In this document: in pieces, positions 6,601 to 13,777 of the stretch | How positions within the stretch are numbered: position 1 is the stretch's first letter | How the letters are laid out: each line of letters opens with the position of its first letter | Source: an uncultured Loktanella sp. | Lineage (GTDB): Bacteria; Pseudomonadota; Alphaproteobacteria; Rhodobacterales; Rhodobacteraceae | DNA: 15,576 nucleotides | Reading direction: 5' to 3' | Assembly: GCA_913061335.1 (NCBI GenBank) | Contig: CAJXTP010000047.1 | Location: 1 to 15,576, forward strand | Notes under the pieces: model-generated | Told to the model about the DNA's origin: nothing | What the model saw: only the letters and a program-made list of their open reading frames with translations | Databases searched by the model: none | Program-made: the position numbers and the translations under genes

Positions 6601-6617
6601 TGCCTAAAAAATAGGCA
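6601..6617. promoter_or_regulatory. Perfect 17-bp palindrome, possible operator
   Basis: TGCCTA (6601-6606), AAAAA, TAGGCA (6612-6617) is a perfect inverted repeat in the AT-rich leader of uvrC. The 6-bp half-sites around a 5-bp centre are typical of a dimeric repressor site. It is not the alphaproteobacterial LexA motif (GTTC-N7-GTTC). The binding protein is unknown. As RNA it could form a small hairpin with an A5 loop. Confidence 0.4.
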
Positions 6618-6678
6618 GACAGGTGATGGGCGTTAAATACAACAATAAATTGCCGCTCCTACGGTTTTACCCACCGAC

Positions 6679-6687
6679 TTATCCACA
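6679..6687 (+). promoter_or_regulatory. Consensus DnaA box upstream of uvrC
   Basis: TTATCCACA matches the bacterial DnaA-box consensus at all nine positions. A weaker copy, TTACCCACC (6667-6675, two mismatches), starts 12 bases earlier, roughly one helical turn. One strong and one weak box next to an AT-rich stretch could mean DnaA control of the repair gene. It is too little for a replication origin. Confidence 0.45.
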
Positions 6688-6759
6688 GAAATGGTGGATG
6701 CCTTTTCTCTTGATGCGGGGCCGCTACCATTGCAGCAGACAGAATCAGCAGGCCAGAAC

Positions 6760-8628
6760 ATGAACACCCCGAAAGATGAACCACAGCTGACAGGATATGC
6801 CCGCATCACGGCATATTTGCGCACGCTTGATTCCTCGCCGGGTGTTTACCGGATGTTGGATTCCGAAAGCCGCGTTCTTTATGTTGGTAAGGCGCGCAAT
6901 CTGAGGGCGCGGGTCAGCAACTATGCCCGCCCCAACAATCACTCTGGTCGCATTACGCGGATGATCTCGGAAACGTCTTCGATGATGTTCCTCACAACGC
7001 GGACCGAGACCGAGGCGCTGCTGCTAGAACAGAACCTCATCAAACAGCTAAAGCCAAAGTACAACGTATTGCTGCGCGACGATAAGTCTTTCCCAAATAT
7101 CCTCGTTACGAAAACGCACGAGTATCCGCAGATCAAAAAGCATCGTGGCGGGAAAAAGGAAAAGGGTAGCTATTATGGCCCTTTCGCCAGTGCGGGTGCC
7201 GTGAACCGGACGCTCAACCAATTGCAGCGGGTTTTCCTGCTGCGCAACTGTGCCAACAGCGACTTTGAAACACGTACCCGCCCGTGTTTGCAGTATCAGA
7301 TTAAGCGGTGCTCTGGCCCTTGTGTTGGGCTTATCTCTGCGGATGATTACGCGGTTACTGTCCGCGACGCAGAACTGTTTTTACAGGGTAAAACAAAGGG
7401 TATCCAAGAAGCGCTAGCCGCCCAAATGGCAGCCGCTTCTGATGGTCTGGAGTTCGAGCGCGCCGCTGCACTGCGCGACCGGATCAAGGCGCTGACCCAA
7501 GTTCAGACCGCGCAAGGGATTAACCCTGCGGCCACGGCCGAAGCTGATGTCATTGGCCTGCATATCGACGGTGGGCAAGCCTGCGTGCAGGTGTTCTTTA
7601 TCCGCGCCAATCAAAACTGGGGTAATCACGATTACTACCCACGTATCAGCGGCGATGAGGATGCGTCCGAAGTCATGGAAGCCTTTGTCGGACAGTTCTA
7701 TTCCGACCGCGAACCGCCGCGTGCGGTGATCATCAGCCACGGTTTGGACAACGAAGATTTGATGATCGCAGCCTTGGCCGAAAAGGCGGGCCGCAAGGTC
7801 GAGGTTATCGTGCCGCAACGCGGTGAAAAAGCCGAACTGGTGCAGGGGGCCTTGCGAAATGCGCGCGAAAGCCTTGCGCGCAAAATGTCTGAAACTGCTA
7901 CACAGGGTCGCCTATTGAAAGGTTTGGCCGAGGCGTTTGACATGCCAGCACCGCCCCAGCGGATCGAGGTCTATGACAACAGCCACATCCAAGGTGCGTT
8001 TGCTGTCGGTGCGATGGTCGTCGCAGGCGCGGAGGGGTTCGAAAAAAACCAATACCGCAAGTTCAATATTAAAGGCGACGACATCACTCCCGGCGATGAC
8101 TTTGGTATGATGAAAGAAGTCATGACCCGCAGGTTCCAGCGCTTGCTAAAAGAAGACCCTGATCGCACGTCTGGCATGTGGCCCGATCTGTTGCTGATCG
8201 ACGGCGGCGCTGGGCAAGTCAGTTCCGTGCGCGAGATTATGGAGGCATTGGGCGTTGGCGACGTGCCAATGGTTGGTGTCGCTAAGGGTGAAGACCGCGA
8301 CGCGGGCAAAGAAGTGTTTTACCGCACTGGCAAACCCGTATTTGCGTTGCGCCACAACGATCCCGTTTTGTATTTCATCCAACGGATGCGCGACGAGGTT
8401 CACCGCTTTGCCATCGGGACCCACCGCGCCAAGCGGTCCAAGGCGATTGGCGCAACCCCGTTGGATGATGTGCCAGGTGTTGGGGCAACGCGAAAACGCG
8501 CGCTGCTAGCGCATTTTGGCTCCGCTAAGGCGGTGGCGCGCGCCAATTTGGCTGACCTCAAGGCGGTGGTGGGTGTGTCCGCAAACATGGCCCAGACGAT
8601 CTATGATTATTTCCACGAAAACGGTTGA
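6760..8628 (+). CDS. uvrC: UvrABC system protein C (excinuclease subunit)
   Basis: UvrC makes the two incisions around a DNA lesion after UvrAB has loaded UvrB. The 622-residue protein carries the N-terminal GIY-YIG nuclease domain (Gly28-Val-Tyr30 and Tyr41-Val-Gly43, with KARNLRARV following) for the 3' cut. A UVR motif (LEFERAAALRDRIKAL, about 230-245) binds UvrB. The RNase H-like nuclease begins near IEVYDNSHIQG (about 402-412), whose Asp is catalytic, and C-terminal helix-hairpin-helix repeats (about 565-622; VPGVGATRKRALL) bind DNA. The ATG at 6760 is chosen because AGCAGG (6747-6752) lies seven bases upstream; the in-frame ATG at 6691 has no ribosome-binding site, follows the DnaA box immediately and adds 23 unlike residues. 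The long leader upstream suggests its own promoter. It is followed after 94 bases by pgsA. Confidence 0.97.
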   Translation: MNTPKDEPQLTGYARITAYLRTLDSSPGVYRMLDSESRVLYVGKARNLRARVSNYARPNNHSGRITRMISETSSMMFLTTRTETEALLLEQNLIKQLKPKYNVLLRDDKSFPNILVTKTHEYPQIKKHRGGKKEKGSYYGPFASAGAVNRTLNQLQRVFLLRNCANSDFETRTRPCLQYQIKRCSGPCVGLISADDYAVTVRDAELFLQGKTKGIQEALAAQMAAASDGLEFERAAALRDRIKALTQVQTAQGINPAATAEADVIGLHIDGGQACVQVFFIRANQNWGNHDYYPRISGDEDASEVMEAFVGQFYSDREPPRAVIISHGLDNEDLMIAALAEKAGRKVEVIVPQRGEKAELVQGALRNARESLARKMSETATQGRLLKGLAEAFDMPAPPQRIEVYDNSHIQGAFAVGAMVVAGAEGFEKNQYRKFNIKGDDITPGDDFGMMKEVMTRRFQRLLKEDPDRTSGMWPDLLLIDGGAGQVSSVREIMEALGVGDVPMVGVAKGEDRDAGKEVFYRTGKPVFALRHNDPVLYFIQRMRDEVHRFAIGTHRAKRSKAIGATPLDDVPGVGATRKRALLAHFGSAKAVARANLADLKAVVGVSANMAQTIYDYFHENG

Positions 8629-8722
8629 AATAGACGCAAGGGCAGGCGCCACCGACGGACATATTTATGCTCGGAAAAAACAACATCTTTTCACTTATTC
8701 AGCGAAGGCGTAGTATGAGCAC

Positions 8723-9388
8723 ATGAATTGGAATATCCCGAATATCCTGACGCTCTTGCGTCTGATCGCAGCCCCAGGCGTGGCGATTATGTTTTTGTAT
8801 TTTAACCGCCCGCTGGCCGACTGGTTTGCGTTGATTTTGTTCGTCGTGGCGGCATTTACGGATTTCCTCGATGGCTATCTGGCCCGTGCTTGGAAGCAAG
8901 AAAGCAAATTTGGCGCCATGATGGACCCGATCGCTGACAAGGCGATGGTTATCATTGCGTTGGTTGTCATCACCGGATTTTCGGGCATGAACCCGTGGAT
9001 TTTACTGCCGACCACGCTGATCATTTTCCGCGAGGTATTTGTATCGGGTCTGCGCGAATTTTTGGGTGAAACCGCAGGGCTATTAAAGGTCACGAATTTG
9101 GCCAAGTGGAAAACCACGTTCCAAATGTGCGCGATTGCTGTGCTTTTTGCCAAGGGCGCGTTTGAACATTACCTGATCGACCGTAGCATTGGCATGGATT
9201 TTGCGACCCAGCACGGCATTCTCGATGGATCGATCGAAGACGTGCTTGGCCTACGGGCGCTTGAAATGGGTGCCGACATAAGCTGGTACCTGGGGATCGG
9301 TTTATTGTGGGCCGCTATGATCCTGACGGTGCTAAGTGGCGTGGACTATTTCCGCAAATCGTTACCATATTTGCGAGACGCTCCATGA
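8723..9388 (+). CDS. pgsA: CDP-diacylglycerol--glycerol-3-phosphate 3-phosphatidyltransferase
   Basis: PgsA makes phosphatidylglycerol phosphate from CDP-diacylglycerol and sn-glycerol-3-phosphate, the committed step to phosphatidylglycerol and cardiolipin, in the inner membrane. The 221-residue protein has the CDP-alcohol phosphotransferase signature D-x2-D-G-x2-A-R-x8-G-x3-D-x3-D complete at Asp47, Asp50, Gly51, Ala54, Arg55, Gly64, Asp68 and Asp72, the metal and CDP site. The N-terminal NIPNILTLLRL (4-14) is typical of PgsA rather than of phosphatidylserine or phosphatidylcholine synthases. About six hydrophobic stretches follow. There is no strong ribosome-binding site before the ATG, and the ATG at 8715 in another frame ends after three codons. 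The stop overlaps the moaD start (ATGA), so the lipid and molybdopterin genes are coupled. Confidence 0.95.
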   Translation: MNWNIPNILTLLRLIAAPGVAIMFLYFNRPLADWFALILFVVAAFTDFLDGYLARAWKQESKFGAMMDPIADKAMVIIALVVITGFSGMNPWILLPTTLIIFREVFVSGLREFLGETAGLLKVTNLAKWKTTFQMCAIAVLFAKGAFEHYLIDRSIGMDFATQHGILDGSIEDVLGLRALEMGADISWYLGIGLLWAAMILTVLSGVDYFRKSLPYLRDAP

Positions 9389-9630
9389 ACGTCATGTATT
9401 TCGCATGGGTCCGTGAACGGATCGGCGTCCCGTTTGAAGATGTGCAAACAACTGCTGCGACTGTGTCCGAATTAGTTGAAGAACTATCTGCCCGCGAAGA
9501 CCGTTATGCGGCTGCATTTGCGGATGTGTCCGCATTGCGCGTGGCTCTGGACCAAGAGCTGGCTGACTTTGATGCCCCGCTTGCGGGTGTACGCGAAGTC
9601 GCATTCTTCCCACCGATGACGGGCGGCTGA
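9385..9630 (+). CDS. moaD: Molybdopterin synthase small subunit (sulfur carrier) MoaD
   Basis: This is an 81-residue ubiquitin-fold sulfur carrier. It ends in Gly-Gly (FPPMTGG), whose C-terminus is adenylated and thiocarboxylated by MoeB-type enzymes and then inserts into MoaE to donate sulfur to cyclic pyranopterin monophosphate. MYFAWVRERIG near the N-terminus and VAFFPPMTGG at the end are the family landmarks. The ATG at 9385, overlapping the pgsA stop, gives the normal length; longer in-frame starts inside pgsA add an unrelated tail. The stop TGA shares one base with the moaE ATG, so the two subunits should be made in step. Confidence 0.95.
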   Translation: MNVMYFAWVRERIGVPFEDVQTTAATVSELVEELSAREDRYAAAFADVSALRVALDQELADFDAPLAGVREVAFFPPMTGG

Positions 9631-10067
9631 TGTCTGTCCGCGTGCAAGATGCCGCATTTGACGCAGGTGCAGAGCTGAACGCATTCTCGACCGGTGACGG
9701 CGTTGGCGCGATTGTCAGCTTTACGGGGATTGTGCGCGACACCGATGGCACATTGGCCGCAATGGAAATCGAGCATTATCCAGGCATGACCGAACGCGCT
9801 ATTCAGGCCATCGTTGATGACGCGATGACGCGCTGGGCGTTGCAGGATGCGCTTGTGATCCACCGCTTTGGGCGCTTGAATGCTGGGGCCCCGATCATGA
9901 TGGTTGCCACAAAATCAGCGCACCGTGCTGACGCCTTTGCGGCCGCTGATTTCTTGATGGATTATCTGAAATCCCGCGCCCCATTTTGGAAGAAAGAAAC
10001 AACAGCCGACGGCAGCACATGGGTCGCAGCCAAGGACGCCGACGAAGACGCGCTAAACCGCTGGTAG
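9630..10067 (+). CDS. moaE: Molybdopterin synthase catalytic subunit MoaE
   Basis: MoaE is the large subunit of the MoaD2E2 synthase that puts two sulfurs into precursor Z to make molybdopterin in the cytoplasm. The 145-residue protein shows GAIVSFTGIVRD (26-37), MEIEHYPGM (45-53), HRFGRLNAG (78-86), and the active-site block DYLKSRAPFWKKE (111-123). Lys114 and Lys121 correspond to the E. coli catalytic pair Lys119 and Lys126, with the same seven-residue spacing. The ATG overlaps the moaD stop by one base. Its 3' end overlaps the convergent tag gene by 15 bases, leaving no room for a terminator between them. No moaA, moaC or molybdoenzyme gene is in the window. Confidence 0.96.
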   Translation: MSVRVQDAAFDAGAELNAFSTGDGVGAIVSFTGIVRDTDGTLAAMEIEHYPGMTERAIQAIVDDAMTRWALQDALVIHRFGRLNAGAPIMMVATKSAHRADAFAAADFLMDYLKSRAPFWKKETTADGSTWVAAKDADEDALNRW

Positions 10068-10637
10068 ACGCGCCATGTTGCGGCACGGTGCGTGGCGTGG
10101 GCAATTGATCGTGTGGTTGTTGATCAAACCGCAGGCCTCCATGAATGCGTAAACGATTGTTGGGCCACAAAATTTGAACCCAGCTTTCTTTAGGTCCTTT
10201 GATATCTGCAACGACAACGCCGACTGCGTGGGCATGGCGGACCTGTCATCTGATGTGGCCTGCAAGGGATAGCCGTTCACATAATCCCATAAGAATTTAT
10301 CGAACCCTTGCGCGGCCTCAATCCGCTGCCATGCCTGCGCATTGGTTATGGTGGCCGCGATCTTGCCACGGTGCCGAATAATACCAGCGTTTTGCAAAAG
10401 TGTTGCGATTTCATCCTCGCCCCAGTTGGCGATAATATTTGGGTCAAACCCGCCAAATGCCCCGCGGAAATTATCGCGCTTCTTCAAGATCGTAATCCAA
10501 CTAAGCCCGGCTTGAAATCCGTCTAGGATCAGTTTTTCCCACAACGCGCGGCTGTCGTATTCAGGCACGCCCCATTCGGTGTCGTGATAATCAATATAAA
10601 TCTGTTCGGGACCAGCCCAACCGCAGCGATGTTCCAT
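10053..10637 (-). CDS. tag: DNA-3-methyladenine glycosylase I
   Basis: Tag removes 3-methyladenine from alkylated DNA, starting base-excision repair. This version has 194 residues (E. coli 187) and keeps the whole helix-hairpin-helix glycosylase fold: RCGW (4-7), YHDTEWGVP (17-25), QAGLSWITILKKR (42-54), GIIRHRGKI (85-93), FKFCGPTIVYAFMEACG (154-170). The zinc-snap ligands Cys5, His18, His175 and Cys179 match Cys4, His17, His175 and Cys179 of E. coli. The residue equivalent to base-contacting Glu38 is Asp39, a conservative change. The start at 10637 gives the usual M-x-H-R-C-G-W N-terminus; an ATG at 10652 (five residues longer) cannot be excluded, and neither has a good ribosome-binding site. 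It is transcribed towards moaE and divergently from the EAL gene. Confidence 0.95.
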   Translation of the reverse strand: MEHRCGWAGPEQIYIDYHDTEWGVPEYDSRALWEKLILDGFQAGLSWITILKKRDNFRGAFGGFDPNIIANWGEDEIATLLQNAGIIRHRGKIAATITNAQAWQRIEAAQGFDKFLWDYVNGYPLQATSDDRSAMPTQSALSLQISKDLKKAGFKFCGPTIVYAFMEACGLINNHTINCPRHAPCRNMARLPAV

Positions 10638-10737
10638 AGGCCAGATAATCATTCCGATTTTATGAAATTGCTAGACCTTAACCGACTATTAGCCGGATTG
10701 GAGGCAATGTGAGGCAACCCTCAAAGGACGGCAATCG

Positions 10738-11544
10738 ATGACAATTCCACAGCACACTGACGCGCTTGATGATGCGACTTTGCTTGACCCATTGCACTTT
10801 GCAATGGCCAGTCGGGATTCAGATGTGCTGAACTTGGTCCGAGAGGCATTGGCATCCAAGCGGGCGCGGCTTGCGTTTCAGCCGATTGTTACCGCTGGGG
10901 CGAATGGGCGGATCGCATTTTACGAAGGGCTTATTCGGGTTATGGACTCTGCTGGGCGCGTGATCCCTGCCGCGCATTTCATGCCTGTGATTGAAGAAAC
11001 CGACCTTGGTCGGCAAATTGACTGCGTTACGCTTGACTTGGCGTTGCGGCAGTTGCGCCAGAACCCACAGTTGCGGTTGTCGGTAAACCTGTCTGCGCGT
11101 TCAATTGGCGACGGACAGTGGCGCCGTGTTCTCGAAGCAGGGCTTGCTGAAAAATCCGCGATCGGCAACCGGCTTATATTTGAGATCAGTGAAACATCCG
11201 CGATGATGCTGCATGAGATTGTGATCCGCTTTATGGCCGAGATGCAACCACGCGGAATCGCATTTGCACTTGATGGGTTCGGTGCAGGACTGACGGCATT
11301 CCGACACCTCAAAGATTTCTTTTTTGATCTCGTGAAAATCGACAAAGGATTCGTGCGCGGGATCGCAAGCGATCCTGACAATCAAGTCCTGACGGAAGCT
11401 TTGATTACTGTCGCCCAACAGTTTGAGATGCTTGTGATCGCCGACGGTGTTGAAACACAGCAAGATGCGGACATTCTTTCGCAAATGGGCGCAGAATGTT
11501 TGCAGGGCTATCTATATGGGGTGCCAAAGTTCGATCTTTACTAG
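10738..11544 (+). CDS. EAL-domain protein, probably degenerate c-di-GMP phosphodiesterase
   Basis: This is a 268-residue protein that is almost only an EAL domain, with no transmembrane segment, GGDEF, PAS or receiver domain. EAL enzymes hydrolyse cyclic di-GMP using two metals. Visible are Glu63 in YEGLIR (EGL for EAL), Asn117 in SVNLS, Glu149 in FEISET, Lys200 in LVKID, Glu239 in GVET and Gln256 in LQGYLYGVP. Two key positions differ: the metal-binding DDFG is DGFG (Asp179-Gly180), and the AEGVE motif reads ADGVE (Asp236 where the general-base Glu normally lies). It may therefore be a weak enzyme or a c-di-GMP-binding or protein-binding scaffold. AAAGGA (10723-10728) lies nine bases before the ATG, supporting this start. 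It stands alone, with tag divergent upstream. Confidence 0.88.
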   Translation: MTIPQHTDALDDATLLDPLHFAMASRDSDVLNLVREALASKRARLAFQPIVTAGANGRIAFYEGLIRVMDSAGRVIPAAHFMPVIEETDLGRQIDCVTLDLALRQLRQNPQLRLSVNLSARSIGDGQWRRVLEAGLAEKSAIGNRLIFEISETSAMMLHEIVIRFMAEMQPRGIAFALDGFGAGLTAFRHLKDFFFDLVKIDKGFVRGIASDPDNQVLTEALITVAQQFEMLVIADGVETQQDADILSQMGAECLQGYLYGVPKFDLY

Positions 11545-11589
11545 AAATGCTGCACCTGCACGAATCCCTTCGCCCGCGCAGAAATAATG

Positions 11590-11608
11590 TTGCGCAATTT
11601 GTACGCAA
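11590..11608. promoter_or_regulatory. Inverted repeat in the phaA leader
   Basis: TTGCG (11590-11594) and CGCAA (11604-11608) are inverted around nine bases, about 100 bases before phaA. This could be an operator. A weak promoter-like pair (TTGCGC at 11590, TAATAA at 11613, 17-base spacer) overlaps it. The arms are short, so confidence is low. The rest of the 167-base gap between the EAL gene and phaA shows nothing else. Confidence 0.25.
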
Positions 11609-11711
11609 TAGGTAATAAGAGTGCGAGCGGCAGGACGGGGTCTGCGCGCCAAGTCTGGCTATGCGCCGCTCCGGTCTGTCTTTTGACGTTTATCTCAAAA
11701 GGACCATCCCC

Positions 11712-12887
11712 ATGACCAATGTTGTAATCGCCTCTGCTGCACGGACTGCCGTCGGTAGTTTTGGCGGCGCCTTTGCAAACACGCCGGCCCACGATTTGGG
11801 TTCAGCCGTGCTCGAGGCCGTTGTTGCCCGCGCTGGCATCGACAAAGCAGACGTATCCGAGACGATTTTGGGTCAGGTATTAACCGCAGCCCAAGGCCAG
11901 AACCCTGCGCGTCAGGCGCATATCAATGCAGGCCTGCCTGTTGAAGGATCTGCTTGGTCGATCAATCAAGTTTGTGGGTCTGGCCTGCGTGCCGTTGCAC
12001 TTGGTGCGCAGCATATCCAGTTGGGTGATGCGTCAATTGTCGCCGCTGGTGGTCAAGAAAACATGACGCTGTCCCCGCATGCAGCCAACCTGCGTGCCGG
12101 CCATAAAATGGGCGATATGAAATACATCGACACGATGATCCGCGATGGCCTGTGGGATGCATTCAACGGATACCACATGGGTCAAACGGCTGAAAACGTC
12201 GCCAACCAATGGGAAATTTCGCGCGATATGCAGGACGCATTTGCAGTCGCTTCCCAGAACAAAGCTGAAGCCGCACAAAAGGCAGGCAAGTTTGCAGACG
12301 AAATCGCGGCCTTCACCGTCAAGACTCGCAAGGGCGACATCATTGTCGACCAAGACGAATACATCCGTCACGGTGCGACCATTGAGGCAATGGCAAAAAT
12401 GCGCCCCGCTTTTGCAAAAGAAGGGTCTGTGACGGCCGCCAACGCATCTGGCTTGAATGATGGTGCTGCGGCGACATTGCTGATGTCTGCGGATGAGGCT
12501 GAAAAGCGTGGCATCGAGCCGCTCGCACGTATCGCATCCTACGCGACCGCTGGTTTGGACCCGTCGATCATGGGCGTCGGTCCTGTCATGGCGTCCCGCA
12601 AGGCGCTGGCAAAAGCTGGCTGGACCGTCGATGATCTGGACCTTATTGAAGCCAACGAAGCATTCGCAGCCCAAGCCTGCGCGGTGAACAAAGAAATGGG
12701 CTGGGACCCTGCGATTGTGAACGTCAACGGCGGTGCAATTGCAATCGGTCACCCGATCGGCGCATCCGGTTGTCGGGTTCTGAATACGCTGTTGTTTGAA
12801 ATGAAGCGTCGCGACGCGAAAAAAGGCATCGCGACACTGTGTATCGGTGGTGGCATGGGTGTCGCTCTTTGTGTTGAACGTCCATAA
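11712..12887 (+). CDS. phaA: Acetyl-CoA C-acetyltransferase (beta-ketothiolase)
   Basis: This 391-residue biosynthetic thiolase condenses two acetyl-CoA to acetoacetyl-CoA in the cytoplasm, the first step of polyhydroxybutyrate synthesis (the reverse step degrades acetoacetyl-CoA). The nucleophile Cys88 sits in NQVCGSGLRAV, His347 in GHPIGASGCR, and the second active-site Cys377 in LCIGGGMG, the standard thiolase triad at usual spacing. NEAFAAQA (near residue 315) and GGQENMT are further family motifs. The start at 11712 follows AAAAGGA (11697-11703) by eight bases; the in-frame ATG at 11661 adds 17 unlike residues. The following phaB, 88 bases downstream on the same strand, makes the PHB role likely, although polymerase phaC is not here. 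Confidence 0.95.
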   Translation: MTNVVIASAARTAVGSFGGAFANTPAHDLGSAVLEAVVARAGIDKADVSETILGQVLTAAQGQNPARQAHINAGLPVEGSAWSINQVCGSGLRAVALGAQHIQLGDASIVAAGGQENMTLSPHAANLRAGHKMGDMKYIDTMIRDGLWDAFNGYHMGQTAENVANQWEISRDMQDAFAVASQNKAEAAQKAGKFADEIAAFTVKTRKGDIIVDQDEYIRHGATIEAMAKMRPAFAKEGSVTAANASGLNDGAAATLLMSADEAEKRGIEPLARIASYATAGLDPSIMGVGPVMASRKALAKAGWTVDDLDLIEANEAFAAQACAVNKEMGWDPAIVNVNGGAIAIGHPIGASGCRVLNTLLFEMKRRDAKKGIATLCIGGGMGVALCVERP

Positions 12888-12897
12888 ATATTAAAAT

Positions 12898-12924
12898 CGG
12901 ACGCGCAATATTCTTGCGTGTCCG
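12898..12924 (+). other. Strong stem-loop between phaA and phaB
   Basis: CGGACGCGCAA (12898-12908) pairs with TTGCGTGTCCG (12914-12924) over 11 positions with one G-T pair and a 5-base loop. No T-run follows, so full intrinsic termination is unlikely. It may be an mRNA-processing or stability element that lowers phaB relative to phaA, or a partial terminator. Confidence 0.6.
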
Positions 12925-12975
12925 AACCTCCCGACCTAATAACATTACAACGTAAATTTCCAAAAGGAGAATCCT

Positions 12976-13701
12976 ATGTCTCGTGTCGCAATCGTCACTG
13001 GCGGATCGCGCGGTATTGGCGCCGCTATCTCAACTGCTTTGAAAGATGCCGGTTATTCCGTCGCCGCCACCTATGCTGGCAACGATGAAAAAGCTGCCGC
13101 CTTCACCGCTGAAACAGGTATTAAGACCTACAAATGGGATGTCGCTGATTACGATGCCTGTGCTGCTGGTATCGCGCAGATCGAGGCTGATCTTGGCCCG
13201 GTTGAGGTTCTTGTGAATAACGCGGGCATCACCCGCGACGCCCCGTTCCACAAAATGAAGCCAGAGCAGTGGTCCGAAGTTATCGGCACCAACCTGACAG
13301 GCGTGTTTAACATGACCCACCCTGTTTGGCCTGGCATGCGTGCACGCAAATTTGGTCGCATTATTACGATTTCGTCGATCAACGGCCAAAAAGGTCAGTT
13401 CGCCCAAGCCAACTATGCAGCTGCAAAAGCTGGCGATATTGGCTTTACCAAGTCATTGGCTCAAGAAGGCGCGCGCGCTGGCATCACGGTTAACGTGATT
13501 GCACCAGGCTACATCAATACCGAAATGATGAGCACGATACCTGAAAAAGTTATGAACGATGTGATCCTGCCGCAGATCCCTGTGGGTCGTTTGGGCGAAG
13601 CATCTGAAATCGCACGCGCTGTGCTGTTCCTTGCGTCCGACGATGCTGGCTTTGTCACTGGCTCCACGCTTACCGCAAACGGCGGCCAATACATGGTCTA
13701 A
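12976..13701 (+). CDS. phaB: Acetoacetyl-CoA reductase
   Basis: PhaB reduces acetoacetyl-CoA to (R)-3-hydroxybutyryl-CoA, normally with NADPH, supplying the PHB monomer. This 241-residue classical SDR has TGGSRGIG (8-15), NNAG (81-84), and the catalytic set Ser134, Tyr147 and Lys151 (Y-x3-K), followed by APGYINTEM (about 176-184). The sequence around Ser134 and Tyr147 (SSINGQKGQF then ANYAAAKAG) is the PhaB version rather than FabG. AAGGAGA (12964-12970) lies five bases before the ATG. It shares a direction with phaA and is closed by a strong terminator, so phaA-phaB form a two-gene unit. Confidence 0.95.
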   Translation: MSRVAIVTGGSRGIGAAISTALKDAGYSVAATYAGNDEKAAAFTAETGIKTYKWDVADYDACAAGIAQIEADLGPVEVLVNNAGITRDAPFHKMKPEQWSEVIGTNLTGVFNMTHPVWPGMRARKFGRIITISSINGQKGQFAQANYAAAKAGDIGFTKSLAQEGARAGITVNVIAPGYINTEMMSTIPEKVMNDVILPQIPVGRLGEASEIARAVLFLASDDAGFVTGSTLTANGGQYMV

Positions 13702-13725
13702 GCCGCGCGGGTTTAGACAAAAAAT

Positions 13726-13751
13726 AAGGGCCGGTTTTTCCGGCCCTTTTT
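13726..13751. terminator. Bidirectional intrinsic terminator
   Basis: AAGGGCCGG (13726-13734), a T5 loop, and CCGGCCCTT (13740-13748) form a perfect GC-rich 9-bp stem. It is followed by T to 13751 and preceded by an A-rich run (13717-13727), so it works on both strands. It sits between the converging phaB and DUF465 genes and ends both transcripts. Confidence 0.9.
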
Positions 13752-13777
13752 CGTATCGCAATGCTGGCTGTCCGCTA

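Noticed and set aside
6478..6759. Replication origin
   Set aside because: Only one consensus and one weak DnaA box, no cluster of boxes, and no dnaA, parAB, hemE or gidA neighbours.
6691..6759. N-terminal extension of UvrC from the ATG at 6691
   Set aside because: No ribosome-binding site, sequence unlike UvrC, and a better start with AGCAGG at 6760.
8688..8716. Promoter for pgsA (TTTTCA, 17 bases, TAGTAT)
   Set aside because: Both hexamers match only four of six and the -10 would lie about seven bases before the start codon, leaving no usable leader.
12033..12752. 239-codon open frame on the minus strand
   Set aside because: It lies wholly antisense to phaA, is rich in Cys/His/Arg as expected of a shadow frame, and resembles no known family.
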